Shown here: positions 25,007 through 35,405 of the stretch, piece after piece | Layout: each line of letters begins with the position of its first letter | Position numbering within the stretch: the stretch's first letter is position 1 | Assembly (NCBI GenBank): GCA_934778215.1 | Contig: CAKVOE010000002.1 | Coordinates: forward strand, 124,001-188,000 | DNA length: 64,000 nt | Source: an uncultured Clostridia bacterium | GTDB taxonomy: Bacteria > Bacillota > Clostridia > Christensenellales > UBA1242 | Direction: 5' to 3' | Made by a program: the position numbers and the translations under genes | Notes under the pieces: generated by a model | What the model saw: the letters and a program-made list of their open reading frames with translations, nothing else | Databases searched by the model: none | Told to the model about the DNA's origin: nothing

Positions 25007-27430
25007 ATGGTAGAAAATTCATATAACGCAAATTTTGAAAAAGACACCGTTCAATTATTAGCAACCGTTAATCAAATTTATGACCGCATTATTAATTCTC
25101 GTGATGGTAAAAATTTAAAAGGAGCCGAAAAAGAAGCTTATAAAAAGGAAATTTTTAAGCAAAGGGATATTCCTGCTTGCTTTGCGTATATTGTAACCCG
25201 TCTTCTAAATTACAACGCAAAACGCAGTATTAACTTGTTAAACACCTCAATTTCAAACGGAACAGCAATTTATTTGTCCGATTTATGTGACAACTGTTTT
25301 GATGAAGACACCCTAAAATATATAAAAAATCACGATTTGCTTGGTTTACATATATTAAAACTTGATTTAGACGCAAAGTCAGACGAACTCGTACGCTTAT
25401 TATCTCCCGGCAAAAACAGAGAAAAAAGATATTCTAGTTTGCGACAAAAAATAGTGGCATCAACCACCGAAGACGAAAAGAAGGCACACGCTATTGCCTT
25501 TTTGGCAGGAAAATCGGCAAATCAAAAATTTTTATCGGGCATTCATACCAACGGACGAGGCGAAAAATTAAACACCATAGATGAAAAACTTAAATTTTTG
25601 TTTCCTAATTTAGATATTACACTAACTCCTACCAAAATTAGCATCGCTTCAAGCAAGCAATTAGAAAGCAATGTGTTGACTTTTAAAAACGCCTACAACA
25701 AGTTTATGACCGAACCAAAAATAAGAGAAAACGCCATACAAACTCTAAAACGCCAAAACTTGCCACCAACTGATGAAGCGGTAAACTATCAATTACTAAT
25801 AGATTTTGGCAAAACCCGAGCATTTAAATTTGTTTACAAAGAGTTTTACTCAGATATACCCGAAATATCTTCTGTTAGAAAAAAGGTTAATGATGCAAAA
25901 TTAAAGGTTAGAAATATGTCGCAAGGGCTTAGCAAAAAACTAAGCGAACTGATTTTTGACAAAACAATTGTTAGCGAAGTTAAAAACTGGTTTTTGGTAA
26001 ACTATAACCTACCTAACCCTACTGATAAACAAATTGCGACCATAATCATTGCCGACATTACAAAATATTTAAAAGAAAACGACCGCCATATTCAAGAATT
26101 GTCAAGAAGTTTTATTTCTTCAATAGATTCTAGAACTCCATCTTTTAGTAACAATGTAATAAAACACACTTTTGCGCTTTTGGGCTATGACGACTTAAAT
26201 AGTGACGACATAAAAGAAATTAAAGCCACTGCAAGAAAGCACGCTAAGGTGCAACTAAAACAAAAGCCAAAAGGTTTGCCAACGGTTTCCGCTTCTCAAC
26301 AAAAAAATATAATCAACAAGGTTTGCAACTTGTTACAAGACGACCAAATTAGAAGCCGAGCCGAAGCCGACCTAAAAGCCATACTTAAAAGTAAACCACA
26401 TTTAAAAATGAGCGTAAACGAATCTTCTATAAGTGGGCGTATTTTAGATGGACTAAGAGCATATAACCACAGTTTGTATGTAACAATTTCTGATAGCAAT
26501 ATCGCAGGTCTTGGTGTTGGCAGTGTTCACGAAAAATTAAAAGCGCTTGGATTTAATTTTGAAAGCGTTCCTAAAAATACCGACATTGTACTAGAAAACT
26601 TCGAAAAAGCCAACAAAGATGATGATTTTCGAAAACAACTATTACAAAAGGCATACTCTGCCGGCTACGATGTAGACCTTTCGTTAGAAAATTCTGACAA
26701 ACGCTCATTAAACAACAAACCGCTTGCTCTATACTTAATAAACAAAGAAACAAAAAATTTAAATGCTGACCAAATGCGTTTAGTAACCGAAAAACTAGGG
26801 CTTACAGAACTTTACCAGCACGCCCTAACAACACCAAAGGCGTCATTAAAGTTAAATGAGGGTTTAGTTCAAAACTTTTTGGCTATAAATAGCAAAATAA
26901 GGTTATCTCCTGACGGAAAAATTTTGAATCCCGAAAGCATTGATATGCTAACCAGCTTTTCGCGAGATGCACAAAAAGCGTTTAACACTACCCGAAAATA
27001 TACGCTTTTTGCCTTTGCCGAAGACCACTCTCTAACACAAAATAATATAGATACCATCACAAAAACGGGGAAAATTTCTGGCATACACACAAGTTACGCC
27101 TATTGTAATCAATTAAGAAATCTTGCCACACTATTTAATGGCGACCTTGATTACACCATTGGTGTTTTGTTTAAGCGTAACCGTGACCTAGGTAGCAAAA
27201 CAACTTCAAGACTTGTAGACAAAATACGATTAACTGACAAAGAAATAGACTCGTTACGCAAATTAGTTGACCAAAAGTTTAAAAAATACACTCACTCTAA
27301 AGAATTTTTGAGTACAAATAAAAACAAACCTGTTTCTTTTGAAGACCGCTACAAAGCAGTAATAAAGTACATAGAAATCTGTCAAGAAGTATATAATGAA
27401 AATGTAGGCGAAAAACAAGAACAACAATAA
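25007..27430 (+). CDS. large helical hypothetical protein
   Basis: I start it at the ATG at 25007 with GGGGGA upstream; the frame runs back to 24938, but that lies before the -35 box. The 807-residue protein has no signal peptide or membrane segment and is Lys- and Asn-rich, apparently mostly alpha-helical, with a Lys/Glu-rich C-terminus. Several stretches share a spacing of short helices broken by Asn/Ser loops, but I cannot define a repeat unit by eye. No catalytic motif was found. It is monocistronic between two terminators and next to another unknown helical protein. Function unknown. Confidence 0.55.
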   Translation: MVENSYNANFEKDTVQLLATVNQIYDRIINSRDGKNLKGAEKEAYKKEIFKQRDIPACFAYIVTRLLNYNAKRSINLLNTSISNGTAIYLSDLCDNCFDEDTLKYIKNHDLLGLHILKLDLDAKSDELVRLLSPGKNREKRYSSLRQKIVASTTEDEKKAHAIAFLAGKSANQKFLSGIHTNGRGEKLNTIDEKLKFLFPNLDITLTPTKISIASSKQLESNVLTFKNAYNKFMTEPKIRENAIQTLKRQNLPPTDEAVNYQLLIDFGKTRAFKFVYKEFYSDIPEISSVRKKVNDAKLKVRNMSQGLSKKLSELIFDKTIVSEVKNWFLVNYNLPNPTDKQIATIIIADITKYLKENDRHIQELSRSFISSIDSRTPSFSNNVIKHTFALLGYDDLNSDDIKEIKATARKHAKVQLKQKPKGLPTVSASQQKNIINKVCNLLQDDQIRSRAEADLKAILKSKPHLKMSVNESSISGRILDGLRAYNHSLYVTISDSNIAGLGVGSVHEKLKALGFNFESVPKNTDIVLENFEKANKDDDFRKQLLQKAYSAGYDVDLSLENSDKRSLNNKPLALYLINKETKNLNADQMRLVTEKLGLTELYQHALTTPKASLKLNEGLVQNFLAINSKIRLSPDGKILNPESIDMLTSFSRDAQKAFNTTRKYTLFAFAEDHSLTQNNIDTITKTGKISGIHTSYAYCNQLRNLATLFNGDLDYTIGVLFKRNRDLGSKTTSRLVDKIRLTDKEIDSLRKLVDQKFKKYTHSKEFLSTNKNKPVSFEDRYKAVIKYIEICQEVYNENVGEKQEQQ

Positions 27431-27452
27431 TTAGCATAATAATTTTTACAAC

Positions 27453-27488
27453 AAAAAAGACGAAAGAATTATTTCCTTCGTCTTTTTT
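27453..27488. terminator. bidirectional terminator
   Basis: AAAAAAGACGAA and TTCGTCTTTTTT form a perfect 12-base stem around a 12-base loop between the convergent 25007 and 27715 genes. Confidence 0.9.
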
Positions 27489-27493
27489 ATTAA

Positions 27494-27715
27494 TTAGATG
27501 TTAAGCAATCTGAAAATGTGCTTGTTTAAAATCATAAACACAAGATCAAGAATCCAAATAATGTTCCAACCAAAAATTAATCTGATTAGGCCTGCTACAA
27601 TCTTGCCTTCCATGAATCTTGTAACAAATCCACAAACCCAAGAAGTAACTGGTATAATTGCTAGAATTACACTAACAATCCATGATAAACCAAAATAATC
27701 GCTCTTTGATGCCAT
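27494..27715 (-). CDS. small two-span membrane protein
   Basis: The 73-residue protein starts behind an ideal AGGAGG site. It has two hydrophobic segments (about 9-30 and 40-65) separated by a short loop with RFMEGKIVAG. The sequence around LIRLIFGWNIIWILDLVFMIL resembles small membrane proteins that tune membrane composition or accompany larger complexes, but no family could be fixed. It is transcribed alone, since terminators lie downstream and sepF is not adjacent enough to prove co-transcription. Confidence 0.6.
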   Translation of the reverse strand: MASKSDYFGLSWIVSVILAIIPVTSWVCGFVTRFMEGKIVAGLIRLIFGWNIIWILDLVFMILNKHIFRLLNI

Positions 27716-27789
27716 TTTTATATATCCTCCTAATAATTTCTATATTCAATATACTACATTGTATTAAAAAAATCAACAAATTATACTAC

Positions 27790-28353
27790 CTACTGCGATA
27801 TTTTTTCTAACTGCTCCTTAGAAATCATAATGTTAAAACCATCGGGAGCCACCAAAAATATATTGCCCTTAATTCGTTGAATGCTTCCGTTTAATGCACA
27901 CACTCCACCACTAATAAAATCTAATATTCGTTGAGCTTCGCCGTCAGAAATAGCATCAAGATTTACAATGGCTGGCTCCGTTTGCTTTAAATATTCTATT
28001 AATTTTTTTACATCTTCATAATTTTTTGGGGTAAAAAATACAAAGTTTTTTTGATTGTATGACCCGTATGGGTTATATGTTTGGGTTATGCCAGTCTTTC
28101 CCATTCCGTCTGCGTTTACAGTGTTAAACTGATCTCTGTTCATTGCAAAAGAGTTGGGTTCCGCATTTCCCGCTTGGTTAAAGTCGGTTATACAATTAAA
28201 ATTATCGTTTAACCCTTGTTCTCCCCTTCTTTTTTGTTCTTTTTTTAGTCGCCTTCTTTCTCTCCATGACAACTTTTTATTGTCATCGGCAGTTTCTTCA
28301 ACGTCTTCCGACTCAAACCCAATTCCCTTCATAATAAAGTTAAATAATCCCAC
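27790..28353 (-). CDS. sepF: cell division protein SepF
   Basis: SepF anchors and aligns FtsZ filaments at the division site. The 187-residue product has the expected layout: a short N-terminal membrane-targeting helix (MGLFNFIMKGIG), a charged linker of about 80 residues, and the C-terminal SepF domain with FFTPKNYEDVKKLIEYLKQ, AIVNLDAISDGEAQRILDFISGG and IFLVAPDGF. The start is a GTG 12 bases after AAAGGAG. It is divergent from groES and outside the usual ylm cluster, at least in this window. Confidence 0.92.
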   Translation of the reverse strand: MGLFNFIMKGIGFESEDVEETADDNKKLSWRERRRLKKEQKRRGEQGLNDNFNCITDFNQAGNAEPNSFAMNRDQFNTVNADGMGKTGITQTYNPYGSYNQKNFVFFTPKNYEDVKKLIEYLKQTEPAIVNLDAISDGEAQRILDFISGGVCALNGSIQRIKGNIFLVAPDGFNIMISKEQLEKISQ

Positions 28354-28564
28354 TTTTAAACTATTCTCCTTTGAATATATCTTTATTTTACCATAAAAAA
28401 ACCTATTAGTAAAATATTTTACATATAGTTTTTTCCTTTTTTAGTCAACTTCAAACCATTTTGGTTTTTATAAATTTTAACAATTTTTTAACTTCATTTA
28501 AAAACTAAATATATTTTTACCCCTTTTTTTATACAAAGTATATGCAATAATTTGGCACAAAAAT
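28354..28564. other. intergenic region between sepF and groES, upstream part
   Basis: This stretch is highly AT-rich. I see no gene, and no CIRCE operator in it or in the rest of the gap up to groES. Confidence 0.5.
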
Positions 28565-28592
28565 TTGACAACTCTTATTTTTGATATATAAT
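28565..28592 (+). promoter_or_regulatory. groESL promoter
   Basis: TTGACA at 28565-28570, a 16-base spacer and TATAAT at 28587-28592. The leader to groES is about 95 bases. No CIRCE inverted repeat is seen. Confidence 0.75.
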
Positions 28593-28694
28593 CGCCAGAG
28601 TCGACAATATTTGTGCTTTTAAACCAGAAATTTATACTACCTAAATCAAATATTGAACTAAAATTAAATAGAAATATTTAAAGGAGAAATGAAT

Positions 28695-28985
28695 ATGTTA
28701 ATTGAACCATTGTTTGATAGAGTTTTATTAAAAGAAGTAAAAGATAGCACCCAAAAATCATCTGCTGGCTTAATTTTGCCCGAAACCAATCAAGAAAAGC
28801 CACTAATTGGCGAAGTGGTTGCTGTTGGTAGCGGACTTACCGCAGATGGAAAACAAGTAGATATGGCTGTAAATGTAAACGATAGAGTGGTTTATAGTAA
28901 ATACGCCGGAATCAATTTTAGAATTGATGGCACCGAAGTTGTTTTAATAAGACAAAGCGACATTCTTGCAAGAATAACTAATTAA
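28695..28985 (+). CDS. groES: co-chaperonin GroES
   Basis: GroES caps the GroEL ring during protein folding. The 96-residue product matches the family throughout: IEPLFDRVLLKEV, SSAGLILPETNQEKPLIGEVVAVGSG (mobile loop and roof region) and VVYSKYAGINFRIDGTEVVLIRQSDILA. Two ATGs are close together; I take the second (28695), 8 bases after GGAG, since the first is only 2 bases from it. It is followed after 11 bases by groEL in the same operon. Confidence 0.97.
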   Translation: MLIEPLFDRVLLKEVKDSTQKSSAGLILPETNQEKPLIGEVVAVGSGLTADGKQVDMAVNVNDRVVYSKYAGINFRIDGTEVVLIRQSDILARITN

Positions 28986-28996
28986 AGGAGAATTAA

Positions 28997-30592
<1,596 letters not shown>

Positions 30593-30653
30593 TAATCATT
30601 AAAATTTTTTACATATTTTTATTTCATATTTTAATAAAATCCTTCAAACAAAA

Positions 30654-30701
30654 CCCTAAGTGAAGAAACCTAACCTGTTCGCTTTGCTTAGGGCTTTTTT
30701 T
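30654..30701 (+). terminator. groESL terminator
   Basis: CCCTAAG and CTTAGGG pair around a loop of about 26 bases and are followed by CTTTTTTT. Confidence 0.75.
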
Positions 30702-30705
30702 GTTG

Positions 30706-30759
30706 CAAAAAAAATACACAGCGTTTAGGGGAAAACTATTCCCAACTAAACTCTGTGTA
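30706..30759 (-). terminator. terminator of the dut-rnhA unit
   Basis: On the minus strand TACACAG and its complement close a hairpin that also pairs TTTAG/CTAAA and GGGGAA/TTCCC internally, ending in eight T. It lies 38 bases after the rnhA stop. Confidence 0.75.
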
Positions 30760-30796
30760 AATTAAGAAATTTTAATTATTTAGGTTGTTTTAAAAA

Positions 30797-31234
30797 TTAT
30801 GTGTTTGGCTGTTTTCTTCCCGTTGCCAAGCAATCACAAATTTCGTTATATTGGTTGCCTGCATGACCTTTTACCTTGTTAAAAGTTACCTTGTGATATT
30901 GCGTAAGACTTATTAACTCCTTCCAAAGATTTACATTTGCAACTTCTTTTTTTTGCGAATTTTTCCAATCATTTTTTATCCAACCAGAAATCCAGTCATC
31001 ATTAAAAGCGTTTACCACATAGGCACTATCGCTAAATAAATTAACCTTGCAAGGTTCTTTTAACATTTTTAATGCTTCTATACACGCCGTTAACTCCATT
31101 TTGTTATTGGTGGTTTCGTCTTCAAATCCGCACAACTCCCTTTTAATTGTGCCATAAATTAAAACCGCTCCCCAACCGCCCTTTCCAGGATTACCAGAAC
31201 AAGCACCATCGGTATAAATTGTTATTTCTTTCAT
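30797..31234 (-). CDS. rnhA: ribonuclease HI
   Basis: RNase HI degrades the RNA strand of RNA-DNA hybrids. The 145-residue protein has all catalytic acidic residues in context: IYTDGACSGNPGKGGWG (Asp), NNKMELTACIEAL (Glu), LFSDSAYVV (Asp) and GHAGNQYNEICDCLA (His/Asp region). The frame extends to 31297, but the ATG at 31234 gives the family-standard N-terminus. There is no good ribosome binding site; the ATG lies 4 bases after the dut stop, so translation is probably coupled. Confidence 0.95.
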   Translation of the reverse strand: MKEITIYTDGACSGNPGKGGWGAVLIYGTIKRELCGFEDETTNNKMELTACIEALKMLKEPCKVNLFSDSAYVVNAFNDDWISGWIKNDWKNSQKKEVANVNLWKELISLTQYHKVTFNKVKGHAGNQYNEICDCLATGRKQPNT

Positions 31235-31238
31235 AATA

Positions 31239-31697
31239 TTATTGGTTTGTAGAACCAAACCCTCCCTTTCTTTCCCTATTAATTTCTGCCTCGTCATCTA
31301 CCGTCAAAAACTTAAAGAAAAATATTTGTCCTATCTTATCTCCCTTTTTTACTATATATGGCTCTTTGCCATGATTAAAAAGCATAAAGCCAATGTTTCC
31401 GTCATTGCTCTCGCAATCGGCATAATCACTTTCTATAATACCAACACCCTGAGCAAGCATAACACCACGCTTCCCCATACCTGATGTTGCACTTAACATA
31501 AAGCCCTCATCGGTGTTGCAATAAGCCTTGCAATTTATAAAAATTAATTTTGTATCAAAAGGCTCAATTACTTCATCTATTGGCGAATAACAATCATAAC
31601 AAACGGCGTGCTTGGTTGCTCTTACCGGCATTTTTATATCTTCGGGTTTTTGCCCGTACATTAACATATTGGTTTTTACTGGTGCAAATTTTCTCAT
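31239..31697 (-). CDS. dut: dUTP diphosphatase (dUTPase)
   Basis: The enzyme hydrolyses dUTP to dUMP, keeping uracil out of DNA and supplying dTMP synthesis; ung earlier in the window acts on the same problem. The 152-residue product has the trimeric dUTPase motifs: CYDCYSP (motif 1 region), ATSGMGKRGVML (motif 2), GVGIIESDY (motif 3), GDKIGQIFFFKF (motif 4) and the closing RKGGFGSTN (motif 5). The sequence has some divergence (ATSG for the usual ARSG). It is followed by rnhA after a 4-base gap. Confidence 0.9.
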   Translation of the reverse strand: MRKFAPVKTNMLMYGQKPEDIKMPVRATKHAVCYDCYSPIDEVIEPFDTKLIFINCKAYCNTDEGFMLSATSGMGKRGVMLAQGVGIIESDYADCESNDGNIGFMLFNHGKEPYIVKKGDKIGQIFFFKFLTVDDEAEINRERKGGFGSTNQ

Positions 31698-31839
31698 ATA
31701 ATTACTCCTAATTTTTAATTAAGTATAACAAAATTTAATATATTAAACAAACCAAAATTTATTAAATAAACAATTTTTGTTTTATTTTGTTAGTTTTACC
31801 ACAATTAGTTGTGGGTTGTTGCACCAAAAAAGCAAAAGT

Positions 31840-31866
31840 AAAAGCGATGAATTTTTCATCGCTTTT
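31840..31866 (-). terminator. rpsF-ssb-rpsR operon terminator
   Basis: AAAAGCGATGA and TCATCGCTTTT form an 11-base stem around a 5-base loop 5 bases after the rpsR stop. Confidence 0.85.
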
Positions 31867-31870
31867 AACG

Positions 31871-32137
31871 TTAGTCGTTTTTGTATGGTAACAACGCCAT
31901 AACTCTTGCACGCTTAATAGCATTTGTAAGTTCTCTTTGGTGCTTTGCACAAAGACCAGAAATTCTTCTTGGAACGATTTTGCCCTTTTCTGTCATATAT
32001 CTTTTTAGTTTTGCTACATCTTTGTAGTCAATAGCTTCAACTTTATCTTGGCAGAATGCACAAACTTTTTTAACTTGCTTTTTGGTCTTCTTTCCAGACT
32101 TATCATCATAGCTTGCGTTATTTTTTTGTGGTTTCAT
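31871..32137 (-). CDS. rpsR: 30S ribosomal protein S18
   Basis: S18 binds the platform of the 30S subunit with S6. The 88-residue product has the core [51 protein letters not shown]. The N-terminal Cys pair (CAFC) with the Cys and His in GLCAKHQ suggests the zinc-binding form of S18. The N-terminus is extended with Lys, Ser and Gly residues. It is the last gene of the conserved rpsF-ssb-rpsR operon. Confidence 0.97.
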   Translation of the reverse strand: MKPQKNNASYDDKSGKKTKKQVKKVCAFCQDKVEAIDYKDVAKLKRYMTEKGKIVPRRISGLCAKHQRELTNAIKRARVMALLPYKND

Positions 32138-32171
32138 GTTGTATCTCCTTGATTAAAATAATTTTGCTAAA

Positions 32172-32609
32172 TTAGAATGGCAAATCATCGTCATCAATAG
32201 GTTCAAACTTTGCAATTTTGTTGCCAGAGTTTGAAGATGTTTTAGGTTCGTCATCAAATTTAGATTTTTCGGTTGGTTCTCCATCTCCGCCAGACTTACG
32301 GCCAACAAATTCTACATTGTCTACACTAACTTCGGTAACATATCTTTTGTTGCCGTCATTGCCTTCGTACGTTCTTGTTTGAATACTGCCAACAACGCCA
32401 GCAGGACTACCCTTTTTGAAGTACTTGGCTACAAATTCGGCATTGTTTCTCCATGCTACACAGTTAATAAAATCGGTTTCTCTTTCGCCGTCTGCATTGG
32501 CATAGGTTCTAGAAACTGCTACGGTAAATCGGCATACGCTTACGCCCGATGGGGTTGTTGTAAGCTCTGGATCTCTTGCTAAATTTCCAACTAAAATAAC
32601 TTTGTTCAT
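32172..32609 (-). CDS. ssb: single-stranded DNA-binding protein
   Basis: SSB coats single-stranded DNA in replication, recombination and repair. The 145-residue protein has the OB-fold (residues about 1-105: [64 protein letters not shown]), a flexible Ser/Gly/Lys linker and the acidic protein-interaction tail DDDDLPF. It is placed between rpsF and rpsR as in other Firmicutes. Confidence 0.97.
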   Translation of the reverse strand: MNKVILVGNLARDPELTTTPSGVSVCRFTVAVSRTYANADGERETDFINCVAWRNNAEFVAKYFKKGSPAGVVGSIQTRTYEGNDGNKRYVTEVSVDNVEFVGRKSGGDGEPTEKSKFDDEPKTSSNSGNKIAKFEPIDDDDLPF

Positions 32610-32640
32610 AATTTCTCTCCTAATATTTTGAGCGATTTAA

Positions 32641-32925
32641 TTACTTGGCAACAATCATATATCTTACGACATTTTCTGTAATGTTAAGTTGTTTGCCAAT
32701 AACATTTGCGGTATCGCTATTTTCGGATGTGAAGTTTACTAGAACATAATAACCTTCGGTTTTGTAATTGATAGGATAAGCAAACTTTTTATCGCCAATC
32801 TTCTCAACACCTTCAATAACGCCAGCATTTTTTGTAATAATGGTTTCAACCTTCTTCATAACTGCTTCTTTTTCTTCGTCAGTTGTGCCGGTTGAAATTA
32901 TGTACAACATTTCATACTTTTGCAT
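32641..32925 (-). CDS. rpsF: 30S ribosomal protein S6
   Basis: S6 partners with S18 on the 30S platform. The 94-residue protein matches the family: KYEMLYIISTGTTDEEKEAVMKKVETII, KIGDKKFAYPINYKTEGYYVLVNF and the final helix-strand with QLNITENVVRYMIV. AAGGAGG precedes the ATG. It heads the operon and lies behind a leader with a hairpin resembling the S6:S18 autoregulatory site. Confidence 0.97.
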   Translation of the reverse strand: MQKYEMLYIISTGTTDEEKEAVMKKVETIITKNAGVIEGVEKIGDKKFAYPINYKTEGYYVLVNFTSENSDTANVIGKQLNITENVVRYMIVAK

Positions 32926-32946
32926 AAATACTTTTACCTCCTTTTG

Positions 32947-32984
32947 GACTAAATCGGCTTTGAAAATATCAAAGCAAGGATTTC
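32947..32984 (-). promoter_or_regulatory. candidate S6:S18-binding leader of rpsF
   Basis: On the minus strand GAAAT, an internal loop (CCTTG), the hairpin CTTTGA-TATTT-TCAAAG, then CCG and ATTT can fold into a two-stem hairpin with CCG in an asymmetric internal loop. This is the layout described for S6:S18-regulated leaders and mimics the rRNA binding site. It lies just before the rpsF ribosome binding site. Confidence 0.55.
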
Positions 32985-32991
32985 GTGCAAT

Positions 32992-33020
32992 ATTTTAACA
33001 TATATAAATTATTTTTTCAA
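32992..33020 (-). promoter_or_regulatory. rpsF operon promoter
   Basis: On the minus strand TTGAAA (33015-33020), a 17-base spacer and TAAAAT (32992-32997). The resulting leader of about 60 bases contains the candidate S6:S18 hairpin. Confidence 0.7.
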
Positions 33021-33056
33021 GTGTTTAATCAAAATTAACAAAATTTCATTAACTTT

Positions 33057-35225
33057 TTAAACGTTTACCTCGTCATCTACCGCACCTTTTATGGTTAACT
33101 GTATACGTTTTTTGTTTAGGTCTACGCTCATAACCTTAACTTTTACTACATCGCCAACCTTTAACACTTCACTAGGGTGCTTTATGTAATCTTTGCTTAT
33201 TTCGCTAATGTGAACCAATCCGTCTTGATGCACCGAAATATCTACAAACACGCCAAAATCTATAACATTTCTTACTACACCCATCATAACCATTCCGGGT
33301 TTTAAATTTTCTATACCTAGCAACTCACTTTTTAGCATTGGTTTAGGAAGTTCATCTCTTATATCTCTGCCCGGCTTTGCTAATTCTCCCGCAATATCTA
33401 ATAGCGTAGGTTCACCAATATTTAACAATTTTGCAACCTTTTCGCTACCCTCTTTTTCTATTAGTGCTGGCAAATGTTTAACCCTATCTGAACCTAAGTC
33501 GCTTACGCTCATATTAAAGTGGCTCAAAATTGGCTCAACCTTATCATAACTTTCAGGGTGAACGCCGGTATTATCCAAAACATTTTCGCCACCTACAACA
33601 CGCAAAAAGCCCGCACATTGAACATAGGCTTTTTCGCCCAACTTTGGCACTTGTTTTAACATTTCACGGTTTTTGATAGCACCATTTTCTCGTATATATT
33701 TTTCTATGTTTTTTGCAATTCCACTATTTAGACCAGACACATAAGAAAGTAGGCTTGGGCTTGCCGTGTTTACATCTACACCTACCTTATTTACACAATC
33801 TTCTACAACTCCGTCTAATACTTCGGTTAGCCTTGCCTGTGGCATATCGTGTTGATATTGACCTACGCCTATGCTTTTTACATCTATTTTTATTAGTTCG
33901 GCAAGTGGGTCTTGCAATCTTCTTGCTATACTAACTGCACTTCTTAGTGCAACATCAAAGTCCGGAAACTCACTAGCACCCAATTTTGATGCACTATACA
34001 CGCTGGCACCCGCTTCGTTTACAACGGCGTATTCTACCTTGCGGTCTAATTTTTTTATAAGGTTACTAACAAAAATTTCGCTTTCTTTTGTTGCCGTTCC
34101 GTTTCCTATAGAAATAACATCTACATTATGTTTTTTGATAAGCCCTGTTAAAATAACTTCGGCTTCGGCAATTTTGTTCTGTGGAGGAGTAGGATAAATA
34201 ACCGTTGTGTCTAGCACGTTGCCGTTTGCGTCAATTACTGCTATTTTGCAACCGGTACGGTAGGCAGGGTCTAGACCTAAAATTACCTTACCCTTTAATG
34301 GTGGTTGCATTAAAAGAGGTTCCAAATTTACCTTGAACATCTTTATTGCCTGTTCGTTTGCACTGTCTGTTAGACTGGTGCGAACTTCCCTTTCTATACT
34401 AGGGAAAATAAGTCTGTCATAACTATCAACGCAAACTTCTTTTAGCAAATCTTGATAGGGAGAATTTTTTACTATAAATTCGCTCTCTATTTTGTTTAAT
34501 GCAAGTTCTTCATTTAAGTCAAGGTCTACTTTTAAACAACCTTCGTTTTCGCCCCTATTCATTGCAAGTATTCGGTGGCTTGGGGTTTTAGAAATATCAG
34601 CATCAAAGTCGGCATACATCTCATAGGTTTCATGACCCTCTTTTTTGTCGTCTAATTTAGCCTTAATATGACCCTTTTTAACTAGCATTTCTCTTAAATC
34701 TTTTCTTAAAGCAGCATTGTCCGAAATTTTTTCTGCAATTATGTCTTTGGCTCCGCTTATTGCCTCTTCTATACTATTTACGCCCTTTTCTTCGCTTATA
34801 AACTCGGTTGCCTTTTCTTCGATAGAGCCACCCTTTTGTGACAAAATAAAGTCAGCCAAAGGCTCTAATCCTTTTGCAATTGCAACTGACGCTCTGGTTT
34901 TTCTTTTTGGTTTAAACGGACGATAAATATCTTCTACTTCGGTTAATGTTCCCGCATTGTTTAGCGCTTGCTGAATTTCTTCCGTCATATTGCCCTGTTC
35001 GGTAATTGCTTTTGTAACCTCTTCTTTTCGCTTTTCTAAATTGCGAAGATATTTTAGCCTGTCATCAAACGCTCTTAATGTTTGGTCGTCTACCCCACCC
35101 GTTAACTCTTTACGATATCTTGCAATAAAAGGAATGGTGCAACCTTCGTCTAAAAGGTTTATTATATTTTGAACCTGAACTGGTCTTAAACTAAATTCTA
35201 AACTTAATAATTTTTCTATTTCCAT
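33057..35225 (-). CDS. tex: Tex family RNA-binding transcription accessory protein
   Basis: Tex is a conserved nucleic-acid-binding protein linked to transcription and RNA handling. The 722-residue product has the Tex N-terminal helical domain (TIPFIARYRKELTGGVDDQTLRAFDDRL), the YqgF-like RNase-H fold (VILGLDPAYRTGCKIAVID), the helix-hairpin-helix region (VNTASPSLLSYVSGL) and a C-terminal S1 domain (about 640-715: GMVMMGVVRNVIDFGVFVDI, QDGLVHISEIS). Length is standard. The start has GAGGTG upstream. It is transcribed on its own. Confidence 0.95.
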   Translation of the reverse strand: MEIEKLLSLEFSLRPVQVQNIINLLDEGCTIPFIARYRKELTGGVDDQTLRAFDDRLKYLRNLEKRKEEVTKAITEQGNMTEEIQQALNNAGTLTEVEDIYRPFKPKRKTRASVAIAKGLEPLADFILSQKGGSIEEKATEFISEEKGVNSIEEAISGAKDIIAEKISDNAALRKDLREMLVKKGHIKAKLDDKKEGHETYEMYADFDADISKTPSHRILAMNRGENEGCLKVDLDLNEELALNKIESEFIVKNSPYQDLLKEVCVDSYDRLIFPSIEREVRTSLTDSANEQAIKMFKVNLEPLLMQPPLKGKVILGLDPAYRTGCKIAVIDANGNVLDTTVIYPTPPQNKIAEAEVILTGLIKKHNVDVISIGNGTATKESEIFVSNLIKKLDRKVEYAVVNEAGASVYSASKLGASEFPDFDVALRSAVSIARRLQDPLAELIKIDVKSIGVGQYQHDMPQARLTEVLDGVVEDCVNKVGVDVNTASPSLLSYVSGLNSGIAKNIEKYIRENGAIKNREMLKQVPKLGEKAYVQCAGFLRVVGGENVLDNTGVHPESYDKVEPILSHFNMSVSDLGSDRVKHLPALIEKEGSEKVAKLLNIGEPTLLDIAGELAKPGRDIRDELPKPMLKSELLGIENLKPGMVMMGVVRNVIDFGVFVDISVHQDGLVHISEISKDYIKHPSEVLKVGDVVKVKVMSVDLNKKRIQLTIKGAVDDEVNV

Positions 35226-35347
35226 AAATTCACCTCATTTGCTATTATACCAAATTTTTCTTAGAATGTAAAACACTATTTTGCATAAAATACTATTACA
35301 AGATGTTTTATTTATTTAATTGAAATATGTAAATAATTTGTATTGTG

Positions 35348-35376
35348 TTGACTTTTTATGCACCCTTATGTAAAAT
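35348..35376 (+). promoter_or_regulatory. promoter of the P-type ATPase gene
   Basis: TTGACT at 35348-35353, a 17-base spacer and TAAAAT at 35371-35376. Confidence 0.65.
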
Positions 35377-35405
35377 ATAGTTATATAAAAATTAAGGAAG
35401 AATAA

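Noticed and set aside
28354..28694. CIRCE operator upstream of groES
   Set aside because: I searched the whole gap for TTAGCACTC/GAGTGCTAA arms, and no pair with a 9-base spacing is present.
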